Shown one piece after another: positions 23,697 to 31,333 of a stretch of 64,000 nucleotides of DNA. The notes beneath the pieces were generated by a model. The model ran no database searches and had not been told where the DNA came from. It saw only the letters and a list, made by a program, of their open reading frames with translations. Numbering within the stretch: the first letter of the stretch is position 1; each line of letters opens with the position of its first letter. The translations under genes were made by a program, and so were the position numbers. Source of the stretch: Streptomyces longisporoflavus (GTDB lineage: Bacteria > Actinomycetota > Actinomycetes > Streptomycetales > Streptomycetaceae); NCBI RefSeq assembly GCF_014649775.1, contig NZ_BMTR01000013.1, positions 62,001 to 126,000 on the forward strand. Direction: 5' to 3'.

Positions 23697-23743
23697 TTTC
23701 CTGCCTCCGCTCGCGTTCCTGCCGTAGCTCTCACTCGTGGCTT

Positions 23744-23760
23744 TCACTGACATTAAGTGA
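23744..23760. promoter_or_regulatory. TCACT/AGTGA inverted repeat before the tetR gene
   Basis: TCACT and AGTGA are inverted around 7 bp, 47 bp before the preferred tetR ATG. The right half extends to AAGTGACG, also present at 24592-24599 before the DUF3159 gene. Repetition of the half site supports a regulator-specific operator. Confidence 0.6.
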
Positions 23761-23787
23761 CGTCCGGAACCGGTGCGTACCGGGATG

Positions 23788-24519
23788 TCAGGCGTTCTTG
23801 GCGGGCAGCAGCCCGATGGCCGCGAGCCGCTTGTTCGAACTCCGGGCCGCCCAGGCGACGACGAGGAGGGCCAGGGCGAGCAGCGGGAAGCCCATGGCGA
23901 TCTTGGCGGCGCCCAGCGAACCGACCTGGTCGGTCACGTAGAAGTACTGCTGGACGGCGAACCGGGCACCGAAGACGGCGGCGAGGACCAGGGTGGCGAT
24001 GTCGTAGTAGAACCGCGAGCGCTTGTCCGCGCGCCAGATGCTGCCCTTGCCGGTGGCCACGTTCCAGATCACGCCGGCCAGCGGCCACCGCACGAGGACG
24101 GAGAGGACGAACAGGACGGCGCCGGCCAGGCTCGCCCAGATGCCGATGAGGAAGTAGTCCTTGGCGGAGCCGGTGAACCAGACGATGCCGGCCGCGATCG
24201 CGACGCCGAACACGCCGCCGATCGCGGGCTGCACGGATTCCTTGCGCGCGACGCGCTGCACGCCGATGGCCACCGCGACGGCGAAGGCGGCGATGATCGA
24301 CGCCTTGAGTCCGCGGAGGTTGTGGACGACGACGAAGGCGAGCACGGGCAGCGCCGAGTACACGATGCCCTTGGTGCCGCCCGCTTGATCGAGGACCGAG
24401 GGGCGCTGCGGGGGCACGGCGTGCGCTGCCTGTCCTGCATGCCCTGCCTGCTGCTCTGCCTGCTGTCCTGCCTGCGGTGCGCGCGCGTCGGGCTTTGTCT
24501 CCAGGAAGTTGATCTTCAT
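23788..24519 (-). CDS. DUF3159 integral membrane protein
   Basis: ATG at 24519 (MKINFLETKP) is preferred because GGGAG lies upstream and the longer frame runs through the likely operator. The protein is about 243 residues. A polar Ala-Gln-rich N-terminus (QQAEQQAGHAGQAAHA) precedes five or six membrane segments, such as YSALPVLAFVVVHNL, VGVAIAAGIVWF-like and LVLAAVFGARFAVQ. DUF3159 proteins are uncharacterised actinobacterial membrane proteins. Its TetR neighbour and shared operator suggest inducible expression. Confidence 0.85.
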   Translation of the reverse strand: MKINFLETKPDARAPQAGQQAEQQAGHAGQAAHAVPPQRPSVLDQAGGTKGIVYSALPVLAFVVVHNLRGLKASIIAAFAVAVAIGVQRVARKESVQPAIGGVFGVAIAAGIVWFTGSAKDYFLIGIWASLAGAVLFVLSVLVRWPLAGVIWNVATGKGSIWRADKRSRFYYDIATLVLAAVFGARFAVQQYFYVTDQVGSLGAAKIAMGFPLLALALLVVAWAARSSNKRLAAIGLLPAKNA

Positions 24520-24585
24520 GGCGGTCAGTGCTCCCGATTCGTCTGGTGGCGAGGCGATGCCGGTTGCATCACTTGATGACAGCAT

Positions 24586-24598
24586 GTCACTAAGTGAC
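24586..24598. promoter_or_regulatory. perfect 13-bp palindrome before the DUF3159 gene
   Basis: GTCACT and AGTGAC flank a single A. A second CATCA/TGATG palindrome lies 8 bp to the left at 24567-24578. The AAGTGACG half is shared with the site before the tetR gene, so one TetR dimer probably recognises both places. Confidence 0.6.
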
Positions 24599-24716
24599 GA
24601 TTCTGGCCACCCCTCGTCCGGCGCACCCCGCTGATGGTGGTCGCACGGAGCGAACGACGCCCGCGTCGTCCTTGCCGAGTCCGCCCAACTCGTCGACGCC
24701 CTCCGCGCACGCAAAA

Positions 24717-24751
24717 GCCCCCCACCCGCGAGAAATCCACGGGCAGGGGGC
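24717..24751 (-). terminator. imperfect hairpin downstream of gpmA
   Basis: GCCCCCCACCCG and CGGGCAGGGGGC pair at 10 of 12 positions around 11 nt. It lies 61 bp past the leftward gpmA stop, so it is a probable terminator. Between it and gpmA there is a short direct repeat of TTGAAGCGCAGGGC. Confidence 0.5.
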
Positions 24752-24811
24752 GAGAGACAGCAAGCGCTTGAAGCGCGGGGTGAAGCGCAGGGCTTGAAGC
24801 GCAGGGCTTGC

Positions 24812-25573
24812 TTACTTCTTCTTGCCCTGGTTCTTGACCGCTTCGATCGCGGCCTTCGCCGCCTCGGGGTCGAGGTACGTGCCCCCGGCCTTCACGGGCT
24901 TGAAGTCCGCGTCCAGTTCGTACGCCAGCGGGATGCCCGTCGGGATGTTCAGGCCCGCGATGTCCTCGTCCGAGATGCCGTCCAGGTGCTTGACCAGGGC
25001 GCGCAGGGAGTTGCCGTGGGCCGCGACCAGGACCGTCTTGCCGGTCAGGAGGTCGGGGACGATGCCGTCGAACCAGTACGGGAGCATCCGGACGACGACG
25101 TCCTTGAGGCACTCCGTCTGCGGGCGCAGCTCGGGCGGGAGCGTGGCGTAACGCGGGTCCTCGAACTGGGAGTACTCGGCGTCGCGGTCCAGCGGCGGCG
25201 GCGGGGTGTCGTACGAGCGGCGCCAGAGCATGAACTGCTCCTCGCCGAACTCGGCGAGCGTCTGCGCCTTGTCCTTGCCCTGGAGCGCGCCGTAGTGGCG
25301 CTCGTTCAGGCGCCACGAGCGGTGCACGGGGATCCAGTGGCGGTCCGCGGACTCCAGCGCCAGCTGGGCCGTGCGGATCGCGCGCTTCTGGAGCGACGTG
25401 TGGACCACGTCGGGCAGCAGGCCGGCGTCCTTGAGCAGCTCACCGCCGCGGACCGCCTCCTTCTCGCCCTTCTCGTTGAGATTGACGTCCACCCAGCCGG
25501 TGAACAGGTTCTTCGCGTTCCACTCGCTCTCGCCGTGGCGGAGGAGGATCAGCTTGTACGGTGCGTCGGCCAT
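24812..25573 (-). CDS. gpmA: 2,3-bisphosphoglycerate-dependent phosphoglycerate mutase
   Basis: A 253-residue histidine phosphatase superfamily enzyme converting 3- to 2-phosphoglycerate in glycolysis. The phosphohistidine motif LLRHGESEWNAKNLFTGW is near the N-terminus, ERHYGALQG carries the substrate-binding part, and AAHGNSLRALVKHL the second catalytic histidine. Length and motifs match the tetrameric dPGM family closely. The C-terminal tail is lysine-rich (NQGKKK), as usual for the family. It appears monocistronic. Confidence 0.97.
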   Translation of the reverse strand: MADAPYKLILLRHGESEWNAKNLFTGWVDVNLNEKGEKEAVRGGELLKDAGLLPDVVHTSLQKRAIRTAQLALESADRHWIPVHRSWRLNERHYGALQGKDKAQTLAEFGEEQFMLWRRSYDTPPPPLDRDAEYSQFEDPRYATLPPELRPQTECLKDVVVRMLPYWFDGIVPDLLTGKTVLVAAHGNSLRALVKHLDGISDEDIAGLNIPTGIPLAYELDADFKPVKAGGTYLDPEAAKAAIEAVKNQGKKK

Positions 25574-25759
25574 GCCCCTGAGCGTAATCGAACCGCCGGG
25601 TGCCCCGCGCGCCCGCCCGCGGCCCGGACAGTACGGCCGCGGGCGGGGCGTCAGTTGACGGCTTCTGTTAATCCGCTGGCTCCCGGCGACTCAGTAGTCG
25701 TAATGTGCACATGCTGATATTGACGCTTACAGAGCTGCCTGACCTGTGGGGGACCCCGA

Positions 25760-27130
25760 ATGCCACTCGCCGCGATGAGACGCGCCGCCAGAGAGTCCGT
25801 CTCCGGTCTTCCCCGCGAGTTCTGGTGGCTGTGGACCAGCACCCTCGTCAACCGGCTCGGCGCCTTCGTCGCCACCTTCATGGCGCTCTACCTGACCCTG
25901 GACCGCGGCTACTCCGCGACGTACGCCGGTCTCGTCGCCGCCCTGCACGGACTCGGCGGCGTCGTCTCCTCGATCGGCGCGGGCGTGATGACCGACCGGC
26001 TCGGGCGGCGGCCCACGCTGCTCGTCGCCCAGTCCTCCACCGCCCTGTCCGTCGCGCTCCTCGGCTTCATGAAGGACCCCCTGGCCATCGCCGCCGTCGC
26101 CTTCCTCGTCGGCATGGCGAGCAACGCCTCCCGGCCCGCCGTGCAGGCGATGATGGCCGACATCGTCCGCCCCGAGGACCGGGTACGGGCCTTCTCGCTC
26201 AACTACTGGGCCATCAACCTCGGGTTCGCGATCTCCTCCATGGGCGCCGGCTTCATCGCCGAGTTCAGCTACCTCGCCGGGTTCCTCATCGAAGCCGTGA
26301 TGACCCTGGTCTGCGCCGTCGTCGTCTTCGTGAAGCTGCCGGAGTCGCGGCCCGTGCGGACCGCACTGGAGAAGGCGTCGGAGCCCGACGTCGGGCTCGG
26401 GACCGTCCTGCGCGACGGACGCTTCATGGGCGTCGTCGGGCTCTCGTTCCTCGTCGCGCTGATCTTCCAGCAGGGCTCCGTGGGGCTGCCCGTCGCGATG
26501 GGCGAGGCAGGGTTCACGCCCGCCGACTACGGGATGGCCATCGCCGTCAACGGCGTACTGATCGTCGTCCTCCAGATCCCGGTCACGCGCTTCATCGAAC
26601 ACCGCGATCCGCAACGCCTGTTGGTCGTCTCCGCGCTGCTCGCCGGCTACGGCTTCGGCCTCACCGCCTTCGCCGGGTCCATCGGCGTCTTCGCCCTCAC
26701 CGTGTGCGTCTGGACCCTGGCCGAGATCGTCAACGCCCCCACGCAGACCGGTCTCGTCGTACGCCTCTCGCCGACCCACGGCAGGGGCCGCTACCAGGGC
26801 ATGTACACCCTGTCCTGGGCCGTCGCCGCGCTCGTGGCCCCGCTGATGTCCGGCTTCGTCATCGACCGCTTCGGGGCCGAGTGGCTCTGGGGCACCTGCG
26901 CGGTCATCGGAACGGTCGCCGCTCTCGGCTACTGGTCGCTGATGCGGGGGCTGCCCGGGGAGGAGACGGCGACGGGCCCGGCCACCGCGCCGGCCGCTTC
27001 TACTAGCCCCGGCGACCCCGCCTCGCCGGTCGCTCCCGCCCCCGGCGCTCCCGCCGCACCGGTCGTCCCCGCCGCCCCCGAAGACCCCGCCGCACCGGTC
27101 GCCCCCGCCGACCTCCCCGCCCGCGCGTAG
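25760..27130 (+). CDS. major facilitator superfamily transporter
   Basis: A 456-residue protein with about 12 membrane segments. Motif A (GAGVMTDRLGRRPTLLV) follows the second helix, and the second half has FVIDRFGAEWLWG. The layout fits drug or small-molecule/H+ antiport. The C-terminal 55 residues are a cytoplasmic tail of Pro-Ala repeats (APGAPAAPVVPAAPEDPAAP), a low-complexity extension not needed by the fold. The ATG start is at 25760. The substrate cannot be inferred, and no regulator is adjacent. Confidence 0.9.
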   Translation: MPLAAMRRAARESVSGLPREFWWLWTSTLVNRLGAFVATFMALYLTLDRGYSATYAGLVAALHGLGGVVSSIGAGVMTDRLGRRPTLLVAQSSTALSVALLGFMKDPLAIAAVAFLVGMASNASRPAVQAMMADIVRPEDRVRAFSLNYWAINLGFAISSMGAGFIAEFSYLAGFLIEAVMTLVCAVVVFVKLPESRPVRTALEKASEPDVGLGTVLRDGRFMGVVGLSFLVALIFQQGSVGLPVAMGEAGFTPADYGMAIAVNGVLIVVLQIPVTRFIEHRDPQRLLVVSALLAGYGFGLTAFAGSIGVFALTVCVWTLAEIVNAPTQTGLVVRLSPTHGRGRYQGMYTLSWAVAALVAPLMSGFVIDRFGAEWLWGTCAVIGTVAALGYWSLMRGLPGEETATGPATAPAASTSPGDPASPVAPAPGAPAAPVVPAAPEDPAAPVAPADLPARA

Positions 27131-27244
27131 GGGGCCTGCGCCCCTCGCCGCCCCGCAACACCCGCGCGCGTGTGCGCCGTTGGTGCGCCCCTCCGCAGTG
27201 GGCATGGAACGGGAACAGGCAGTACGCCATCGAGGAGGAGACCC

Positions 27245-27403
27245 ATGGCCGAGTCCCCCATCACCGGAACCGTCCCCGAGCAGCCGACCGAGACGCCGGG
27301 CCTGCCCGCACTCGTGCTCCTCGGCGCCTGCGGCTGCGGCTCGGGCTGCAGCTGCGGCTGCCAGTCGGGCGGAACGTGCCAGTGCGGCGGAGGCTGCGGC
27401 TGA
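27245..27403 (+). CDS. 52-residue cysteine-rich peptide
   Basis: The ATG has a strong GAGGAGGAG ribosome-binding site 5 bp upstream. The peptide starts with a polar 27-residue leader-like part (MAESPITGTVPEQPTETPG) and LPALVLLGA, then ends in a tail with eight cysteines in 24 residues: CGCGSGCSCGC, QSGGT, CQCGGGCG. Such tails bind metals (metallothionein-like) or occur in ribosomal peptide precursors, but no maturation enzyme gene lies nearby. It is convergent with phoU and separated from it by repeats and a strong terminator. I do not know its function. Confidence 0.7.
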   Translation: MAESPITGTVPEQPTETPGLPALVLLGACGCGSGCSCGCQSGGTCQCGGGCG

Positions 27404-27407
27404 GACG

Positions 27408-27467
27408 GCGAGGACGGCGAGCACAAAGGCGAGGACGCCGAGCACAAAGAGGACCGCGAGCACAAAG
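27408..27467 (+). repeat. 21-bp tandem repeats after the cysteine-rich peptide
   Basis: Three units end in GCGAGCACAAAG or a close variant (lengths 21, 21 and 18 bp), filling the space between the stop codon and the terminator. They may add to the 3' leader of the transcript. They are not coding in either strand with normal codon use. Confidence 0.75.
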
Positions 27468-27501
27468 GGGCGGGCCCGCACCGACAGTGCGGGCCCGCCC
27501 C
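27467..27501. terminator. bidirectional terminator between the peptide gene and phoU
   Basis: Perfect 14-bp arms GGGGCGGGCCCGCA and TGCGGGCCCGCCCC enclose 7 nt. It lies between convergent genes and can act for both. Confidence 0.85.
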
Positions 27502-27539
27502 TCTGCGCGCCTCAAAGGCAGGAATGACCGGGGAAGGGC

Positions 27540-28220
27540 TCAGGCCCCCTCCACCGGCGTGCCCGTCGGCTGCATCTCGTCCGCGTGCTCGCCCGTGACC
27601 AGGTAGACGACCCTCTTCGCCACCGAGACCGCGTGGTCGGCGAAGCGCTCGTAGTAGCGGCCGAGCAGCGTCACGTCCACGGCCGTCTCGATGCCGTGCT
27701 TCCAGCGGTCGTCCATCAGGTGCTGGAAGAGCGTCCGGTGCAGCAGGTCCATCTCGTCGTCGTCCTGCTCGAGCTGGAGCGCCAGGTCGACGTCCTTGGT
27801 GATGATGACCTCCGCCGCCTTGGCCATGAGGCGCTGTGCCAGCTGCCCCATTTCCAGGATCGTCGCGTGCAGGTCCTGCGGCACGGCCGACGCCGGGAAG
27901 CGCAGCCGGGTCAGCTTGGCGACGTGCTGGGCCAGGTCGCCGGAGCGCTCCAGGTCGGCGCTCATCCGCAGCGAGGTCACTACGATGCGCAGGTCGGTGG
28001 CGACGGGCTGCTGCCGCGCGAGCAGGGCTATCGCGCGCGCCTCCAGGTCGTGCTGCAGATCGTCGACCTTCTGGTCAGCGGCGATCACACTCTCGGCCAT
28101 CTTGAGATCGGCGTCGAGCATGGCCGTGGTGGCGCGCCCGATCGCGGACCCGACCAGGCGGGCCATTTCGACCAGGCCTTCGCCGATCGAGTCAAGTTCC
28201 TCGTGGTACGCGTCCCGCAT
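27540..28220 (-). CDS. phoU: phosphate transport system regulator PhoU
   Basis: ATG at 28220 (MRDAYHEELDSIGEGL) is preferred: GAGAGGGA lies just before it, and a longer frame crosses the PHO boxes. The protein is about 226 residues and all helical. It has two PhoU repeats with the E/DxxxD metal motifs (QKVDDLQHDLEARAIALLARQQPVATDLR and LQLEQDDDEMDLLHRTLFQHL, with YYERFADHAVSVAKRVVYLVTG). PhoU restrains the PhoR kinase when phosphate is high. It is divergent from phoRP, and the shared gap carries two PHO-box arrays pointing towards phoU. Confidence 0.96.
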   Translation of the reverse strand: MRDAYHEELDSIGEGLVEMARLVGSAIGRATTAMLDADLKMAESVIAADQKVDDLQHDLEARAIALLARQQPVATDLRIVVTSLRMSADLERSGDLAQHVAKLTRLRFPASAVPQDLHATILEMGQLAQRLMAKAAEVIITKDVDLALQLEQDDDEMDLLHRTLFQHLMDDRWKHGIETAVDVTLLGRYYERFADHAVSVAKRVVYLVTGEHADEMQPTGTPVEGA

Positions 28221-28302
28221 GTGGATGTCCCTCTCTAGTGCCGTCCCGGGGGGTGACCCCCACGCTCCCACGGTGCGGCTCCCACGCGTCCGTTTCCGGC
28301 AT

Positions 28303-28335
28303 CCCGAATGAACCGCCCCTGTCACCGAGGTGAAC
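28303..28335 (-). promoter_or_regulatory. PHO box array, copy 1 (PhoP binding site)
   Basis: On the minus strand, three 11-nt direct repeat units read GTTCACCTCGG, TGACAGGGGCG and GTTCATTCGGG. The first and third fit the GTTCACC consensus of Streptomyces PhoP. It lies 83-115 bp before the phoU start. A second array with the same pattern lies 85 bp further upstream. Confidence 0.85.
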
Positions 28336-28387
28336 TGTGGGCGACGTGTGGTGCGCGCCGGAGGGGCGCACCGGCGCGCACCGGAGT

Positions 28388-28431
28388 GACCCGTTCGGCC
28401 GAAGTGAACCATCACCGTCCCCTCGGTGAAC
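28388..28431 (-). promoter_or_regulatory. PHO box array, copy 2 (PhoP binding site)
   Basis: On the minus strand, the 11-nt units GTTCACCGAGG and GTTCACTTCGG are separated by one degenerate unit, with a weaker fourth unit. It ends 74 bp before the phoR start. With its flank it is a 42-bp direct duplication of the first array region (28309-28350 against 28405-28446). Confidence 0.85.
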
Positions 28432-28504
28432 TCTGGGCGACGAGTGTTCGAGCGGGCCCCCTGACGGCTGGGGCTGATGCTCGTCAGGCGCATAACCTGG
28501 AGGC

Positions 28505-29764
28505 ATGGACGTGAACGCGGCGGTCGCCGCAGCGGCAGCGATCGCCGGGGTGTGCACCGGTGTCATCGCCATGCTGGCGTTCCGCTGGAGCGAGCGCGAC
28601 CTGAAACGCCCCACCCGGACCTCCCTGCACACGGACCCCGTACTGCCACCGGGCGTCGACACGGTTCTCTCCGTACTCCGCTCCTCCGCCGTCGTCCTCG
28701 ACGAGGCGGACAGCGTGGTCAAGGCCAGCTCCGCGGCGTACGCCCTCGGTTTGGTCCGCGGCGGCAAGCTCGCCGTCGAGCCGATGCTCCAGATGGCCCG
28801 CGACACCCGCCGCGACGGCGAGATACGGCAGGTCGAGCTCGATCTGCCGCGCCGCGGCACCGGCCGGGGCGAAGCCCTCGCCGTCTCCGCACGCGTGGCC
28901 CCCCTGGGCTCCCGCCTGGTCCTGCTTCTCGTGGAGGACCTCACGGAGGCCCGCCGCATCGAAGCCGTACGACGCGACTTCGTCGCGAACGTGAGCCACG
29001 AGCTCAAGACCCCGGTAGGGGCACTTTCGCTGCTCTCCGAAGCTGTCATGGACGCCTCCGACGACCCCGAGGCCGTCGAACGCTTCGCGGGCCGCATGCA
29101 GATCGAGGCGACCCGCCTCACCAACCTCGTGCAGGAACTCATCGACCTCTCCAGGGTCCAGAACGACGACCCCCTGGAGGACGCCGAACCCGTCCGTGTC
29201 GACGAACTGGTGGCGGAGGCGATCGACCGCAGCCGCCACCAGGCCTCCCACAAACAGATCACCATGGCCGCGGGCGGCACCGCCGACCTGCAGATATGGG
29301 GCAACCGCGGCCAACTGGCGGCGGCACTCGGCAACCTCGTCGAGAACGCCGTGAACTACTCGCCCGCCCGCACCCGGGTGGGCATCGCCGCCCGCCGGGT
29401 CAACGCGCCGGGCGGAGACCTGATCGAGGTGGCCGTCACCGACCAGGGGATCGGCATATCCGACAAGGACAAGGAGCGCATCTTCGAGCGCTTCTACCGG
29501 GTCGACCCGGCCCGCTCCCGGGCCACCGGCGGCACGGGCCTCGGCCTCGCCATCGTCAAACATGTGGCCGCCTCGCACGGCGGGGAGGTCACCGTGTGGA
29601 GCTCCGAGGGACAGGGCTCCACCTTCACCCTGCGGCTGCCCGAAGCAGCCGCGACCCGCGACCGCGGATCCGGTCACGGCGGAGACGGCAGCGAAGCCGG
29701 CACCGCACGGCCCGACGAGACCACTGCGTACGAACCCATTCCTGCCCCGGAGGTCCTTCCGTGA
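28505..29764 (+). CDS. phoR: phosphate sensor histidine kinase PhoR
   Basis: A 419-residue kinase. One membrane helix near the N-terminus (AAVAAAAAIAGVCTGVIAMLAFRW) is followed by a PAS-like region, the HisKA domain with VSHELKTPVGALSLL (phosphorylated His), and a HATPase domain with LVENAVNYSP, DQGIGIS and the G2 box GTGLGLAIVKH. This is the SenX3/PhoR architecture of actinobacteria. It phosphorylates PhoP when phosphate is scarce. Its last 4 bp overlap the phoP start, so the pair is coupled. Confidence 0.96.
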   Translation: MDVNAAVAAAAAIAGVCTGVIAMLAFRWSERDLKRPTRTSLHTDPVLPPGVDTVLSVLRSSAVVLDEADSVVKASSAAYALGLVRGGKLAVEPMLQMARDTRRDGEIRQVELDLPRRGTGRGEALAVSARVAPLGSRLVLLLVEDLTEARRIEAVRRDFVANVSHELKTPVGALSLLSEAVMDASDDPEAVERFAGRMQIEATRLTNLVQELIDLSRVQNDDPLEDAEPVRVDELVAEAIDRSRHQASHKQITMAAGGTADLQIWGNRGQLAAALGNLVENAVNYSPARTRVGIAARRVNAPGGDLIEVAVTDQGIGISDKDKERIFERFYRVDPARSRATGGTGLGLAIVKHVAASHGGEVTVWSSEGQGSTFTLRLPEAAATRDRGSGHGGDGSEAGTARPDETTAYEPIPAPEVLP

Positions 29765-30441
29765 CCCGAGTGCTCGTCGTCGAGGACGAGGAATCCTTCA
29801 GCGACGCCCTGTCCTACATGCTCCGCAAGGAGGGCTTCGAGGTCGCCATAGCGGCCACCGGCCCGGACGGACTCGACGAGTTCGAGCGCAACGGCGCCGA
29901 CCTCGTCCTGCTCGACCTGATGCTGCCGGGCCTGCCCGGCACGGAGGTCTGCCGTCAGCTGCGCAACCGCTCCAACGTCCCGGTGATCATGGTCACCGCC
30001 AAGGACAGCGAGATCGACAAGGTGGTCGGCCTGGAAATAGGAGCCGACGACTACGTCACCAAGCCCTTCTCCTCGCGCGAACTGGTGGCCCGCATCCGCG
30101 CGGTCCTGCGCCGCCGCGGAGAGCCGGAGGAGGTCACCCCGCAGGCCCTGGAGGCGGGCCCGGTCCGGATGGACGTCGACCGCCACGTCGTCACGGTCTC
30201 CGGCTCCAAGGTCGACCTCCCCCTGAAGGAGTTCGACCTCCTGGAGATGCTCCTGCGCAACGCGGGCCGCGTCCTGACCCGCATGCAGCTCATCGACCGC
30301 GTCTGGGGCGCGGACTACGTGGGCGACACCAAGACCCTCGACGTCCACGTCAAGCGCCTGCGCGCAAAGATCGAGCCGGACCCGGGCGCGCCGCGGTACC
30401 TGGTCACGGTGCGGGGCCTGGGCTATAAGTTCGAGCCGTAG
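29761..30441 (+). CDS. phoP: phosphate response regulator PhoP
   Basis: An OmpR-family regulator of about 226 residues with GTG start at 29761. The receiver has VLVVEDEESFSDALSYM, phospho-acceptor in LVLLDLMLPGLPG, VTAKDSEIDKVVGLEIGADDYVTKPF. The C-terminal winged helix reads PLKEFDLLEMLLRNAGRVLTRMQLIDRVWG and ends VKRLRAKIEPDPGAPRYLVTVRGLGYKF. PhoP binds the 11-nt repeats found upstream of the phoR/phoU pair and controls phosphate uptake and secondary metabolism genes. A strong terminator follows. Confidence 0.97.
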   Translation: MTRVLVVEDEESFSDALSYMLRKEGFEVAIAATGPDGLDEFERNGADLVLLDLMLPGLPGTEVCRQLRNRSNVPVIMVTAKDSEIDKVVGLEIGADDYVTKPFSSRELVARIRAVLRRRGEPEEVTPQALEAGPVRMDVDRHVVTVSGSKVDLPLKEFDLLEMLLRNAGRVLTRMQLIDRVWGADYVGDTKTLDVHVKRLRAKIEPDPGAPRYLVTVRGLGYKFEP

Positions 30442-30449
30442 AGAGCACT

Positions 30450-30530
30450 TCCGCGGGCGAGAGCAAGCCCGCGGACATGAGGAAGCACGAGGAAGGGCGG
30501 GAACCCGGCACCGGGTTCCCGCCCTTCCTC
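30450..30530. terminator. double hairpin, convergent terminator after phoP
   Basis: A first stem (30450-30475) pairs TCCGCGGGC with GCCCGCGGA across 8 nt. A second stem (30489-30530) has perfect 20-bp arms beginning GAGGAAGGGCGGG and ending CCCGCCCTTCCTC. Together they separate phoP from the convergent lipoprotein gene. Confidence 0.9.
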
Positions 30531-30571
30531 ATGTGCGTTCGATATGTGCGTTCAGTACGCGCGGCCTCGCG

Positions 30572-31333
30572 TCAGTGCTCGGTGCCCGCGCCCGCGGTCG
30601 TTCCCGCGTCCTGCGAACCGGTCCCGGTTCCGGCCGTGTCGGAGGCGGCACCGGAGGCGCTGCCCGACGGCTTGTTCGACGGATTGGCCGCGCCGCCCTC
30701 GGTCGCGCCCTCGGTCGCGGCGTCGGAGGCGCCGTCGCGGGGCTCACCGCTCGCCGAGCCGGACGGCCTCGTCGACGGCTTCCCGTCCGGAGCCTCGGGA
30801 ACCTCGCTCGGGCCCCACTTCTCGAAGTAGCTCTCGGCCGGCACGACGAACGTCTTCATCTTCACGTCGCCGGTCTTGCTGAAGACGAACTTGACCGCCT
30901 GCGCGTTGCCGTCCTTGACGGCCTCGCGGCTGCTGGGCAGGACGGCGGAGGCGTTGTCCTTGCCGCCGATGACGACGGAACCGCCCGCGGGGATGGTCAG
31001 CGGACCACCCTTCTTGGAGGTCTTGTCGTCCTTGCCCGGCGTGATCTTGGCCTTCTTGTCGGTGCCGGTGACCGAGATCTCGTTCAGGGTCTGGTCGGTG
31101 CGGCCGGTGTTGAACACCGTCGCGGCGATCACCGCGGGACCCGTCGACTTCAGGTCGGGCTGCGTGATCACCATGGCGTTCTGGATCTTGATGTCGCCGA
31201 CGGACGTCGCGGCGTTGTCCGGCTTGATCTCGTGCGTCTGGGCGTCGGTACCGGCGCCGCACGCGGCGAGCGACGCGAGCGAGAACGCGATGGCGGTGGC
31301 GGCGAGTGCGCCACGTCGAAGGCTGCGGCTCAC
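30572..31333 (-). CDS. DUF461-family lipoprotein
   Basis: A 253-residue lipoprotein. The signal peptide ends with a lipobox SLAACGAG (Cys near residue 25). The mature part is a beta-rich domain of about 150 residues (DIKIQNAMVITQPDL, AVIAATVFNTGRTDQTL, LTIPAGGSVVIGG) resembling PCuAC copper chaperone-like folds. It has no obvious His/Met motif. The last 80 residues are a Ser-Ala-Gly-rich disordered tail. DUF461 proteins occur beside phoRP in Streptomyces; whether it is regulated by phosphate cannot be judged, as I see no PHO box before it. Confidence 0.8.
   Translation of the reverse strand: MSRSLRRGALAATAIAFSLASLAACGAGTDAQTHEIKPDNAATSVGDIKIQNAMVITQPDLKSTGPAVIAATVFNTGRTDQTLNEISVTGTDKKAKITPGKDDKTSKKGGPLTIPAGGSVVIGGKDNASAVLPSSREAVKDGNAQAVKFVFSKTGDVKMKTFVVPAESYFEKWGPSEVPEAPDGKPSTRPSGSASGEPRDGASDAATEGATEGGAANPSNKPSGSASGAASDTAGTGTGSQDAGTTAGAGTEH

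Noticed and set aside
27245..27403. Lanthipeptide or thiopeptide cluster around the cysteine-rich peptide
   Set aside because: No cyclase, dehydratase, YcaO or transporter pairing for it nearby; the MFS gene upstream is generic.
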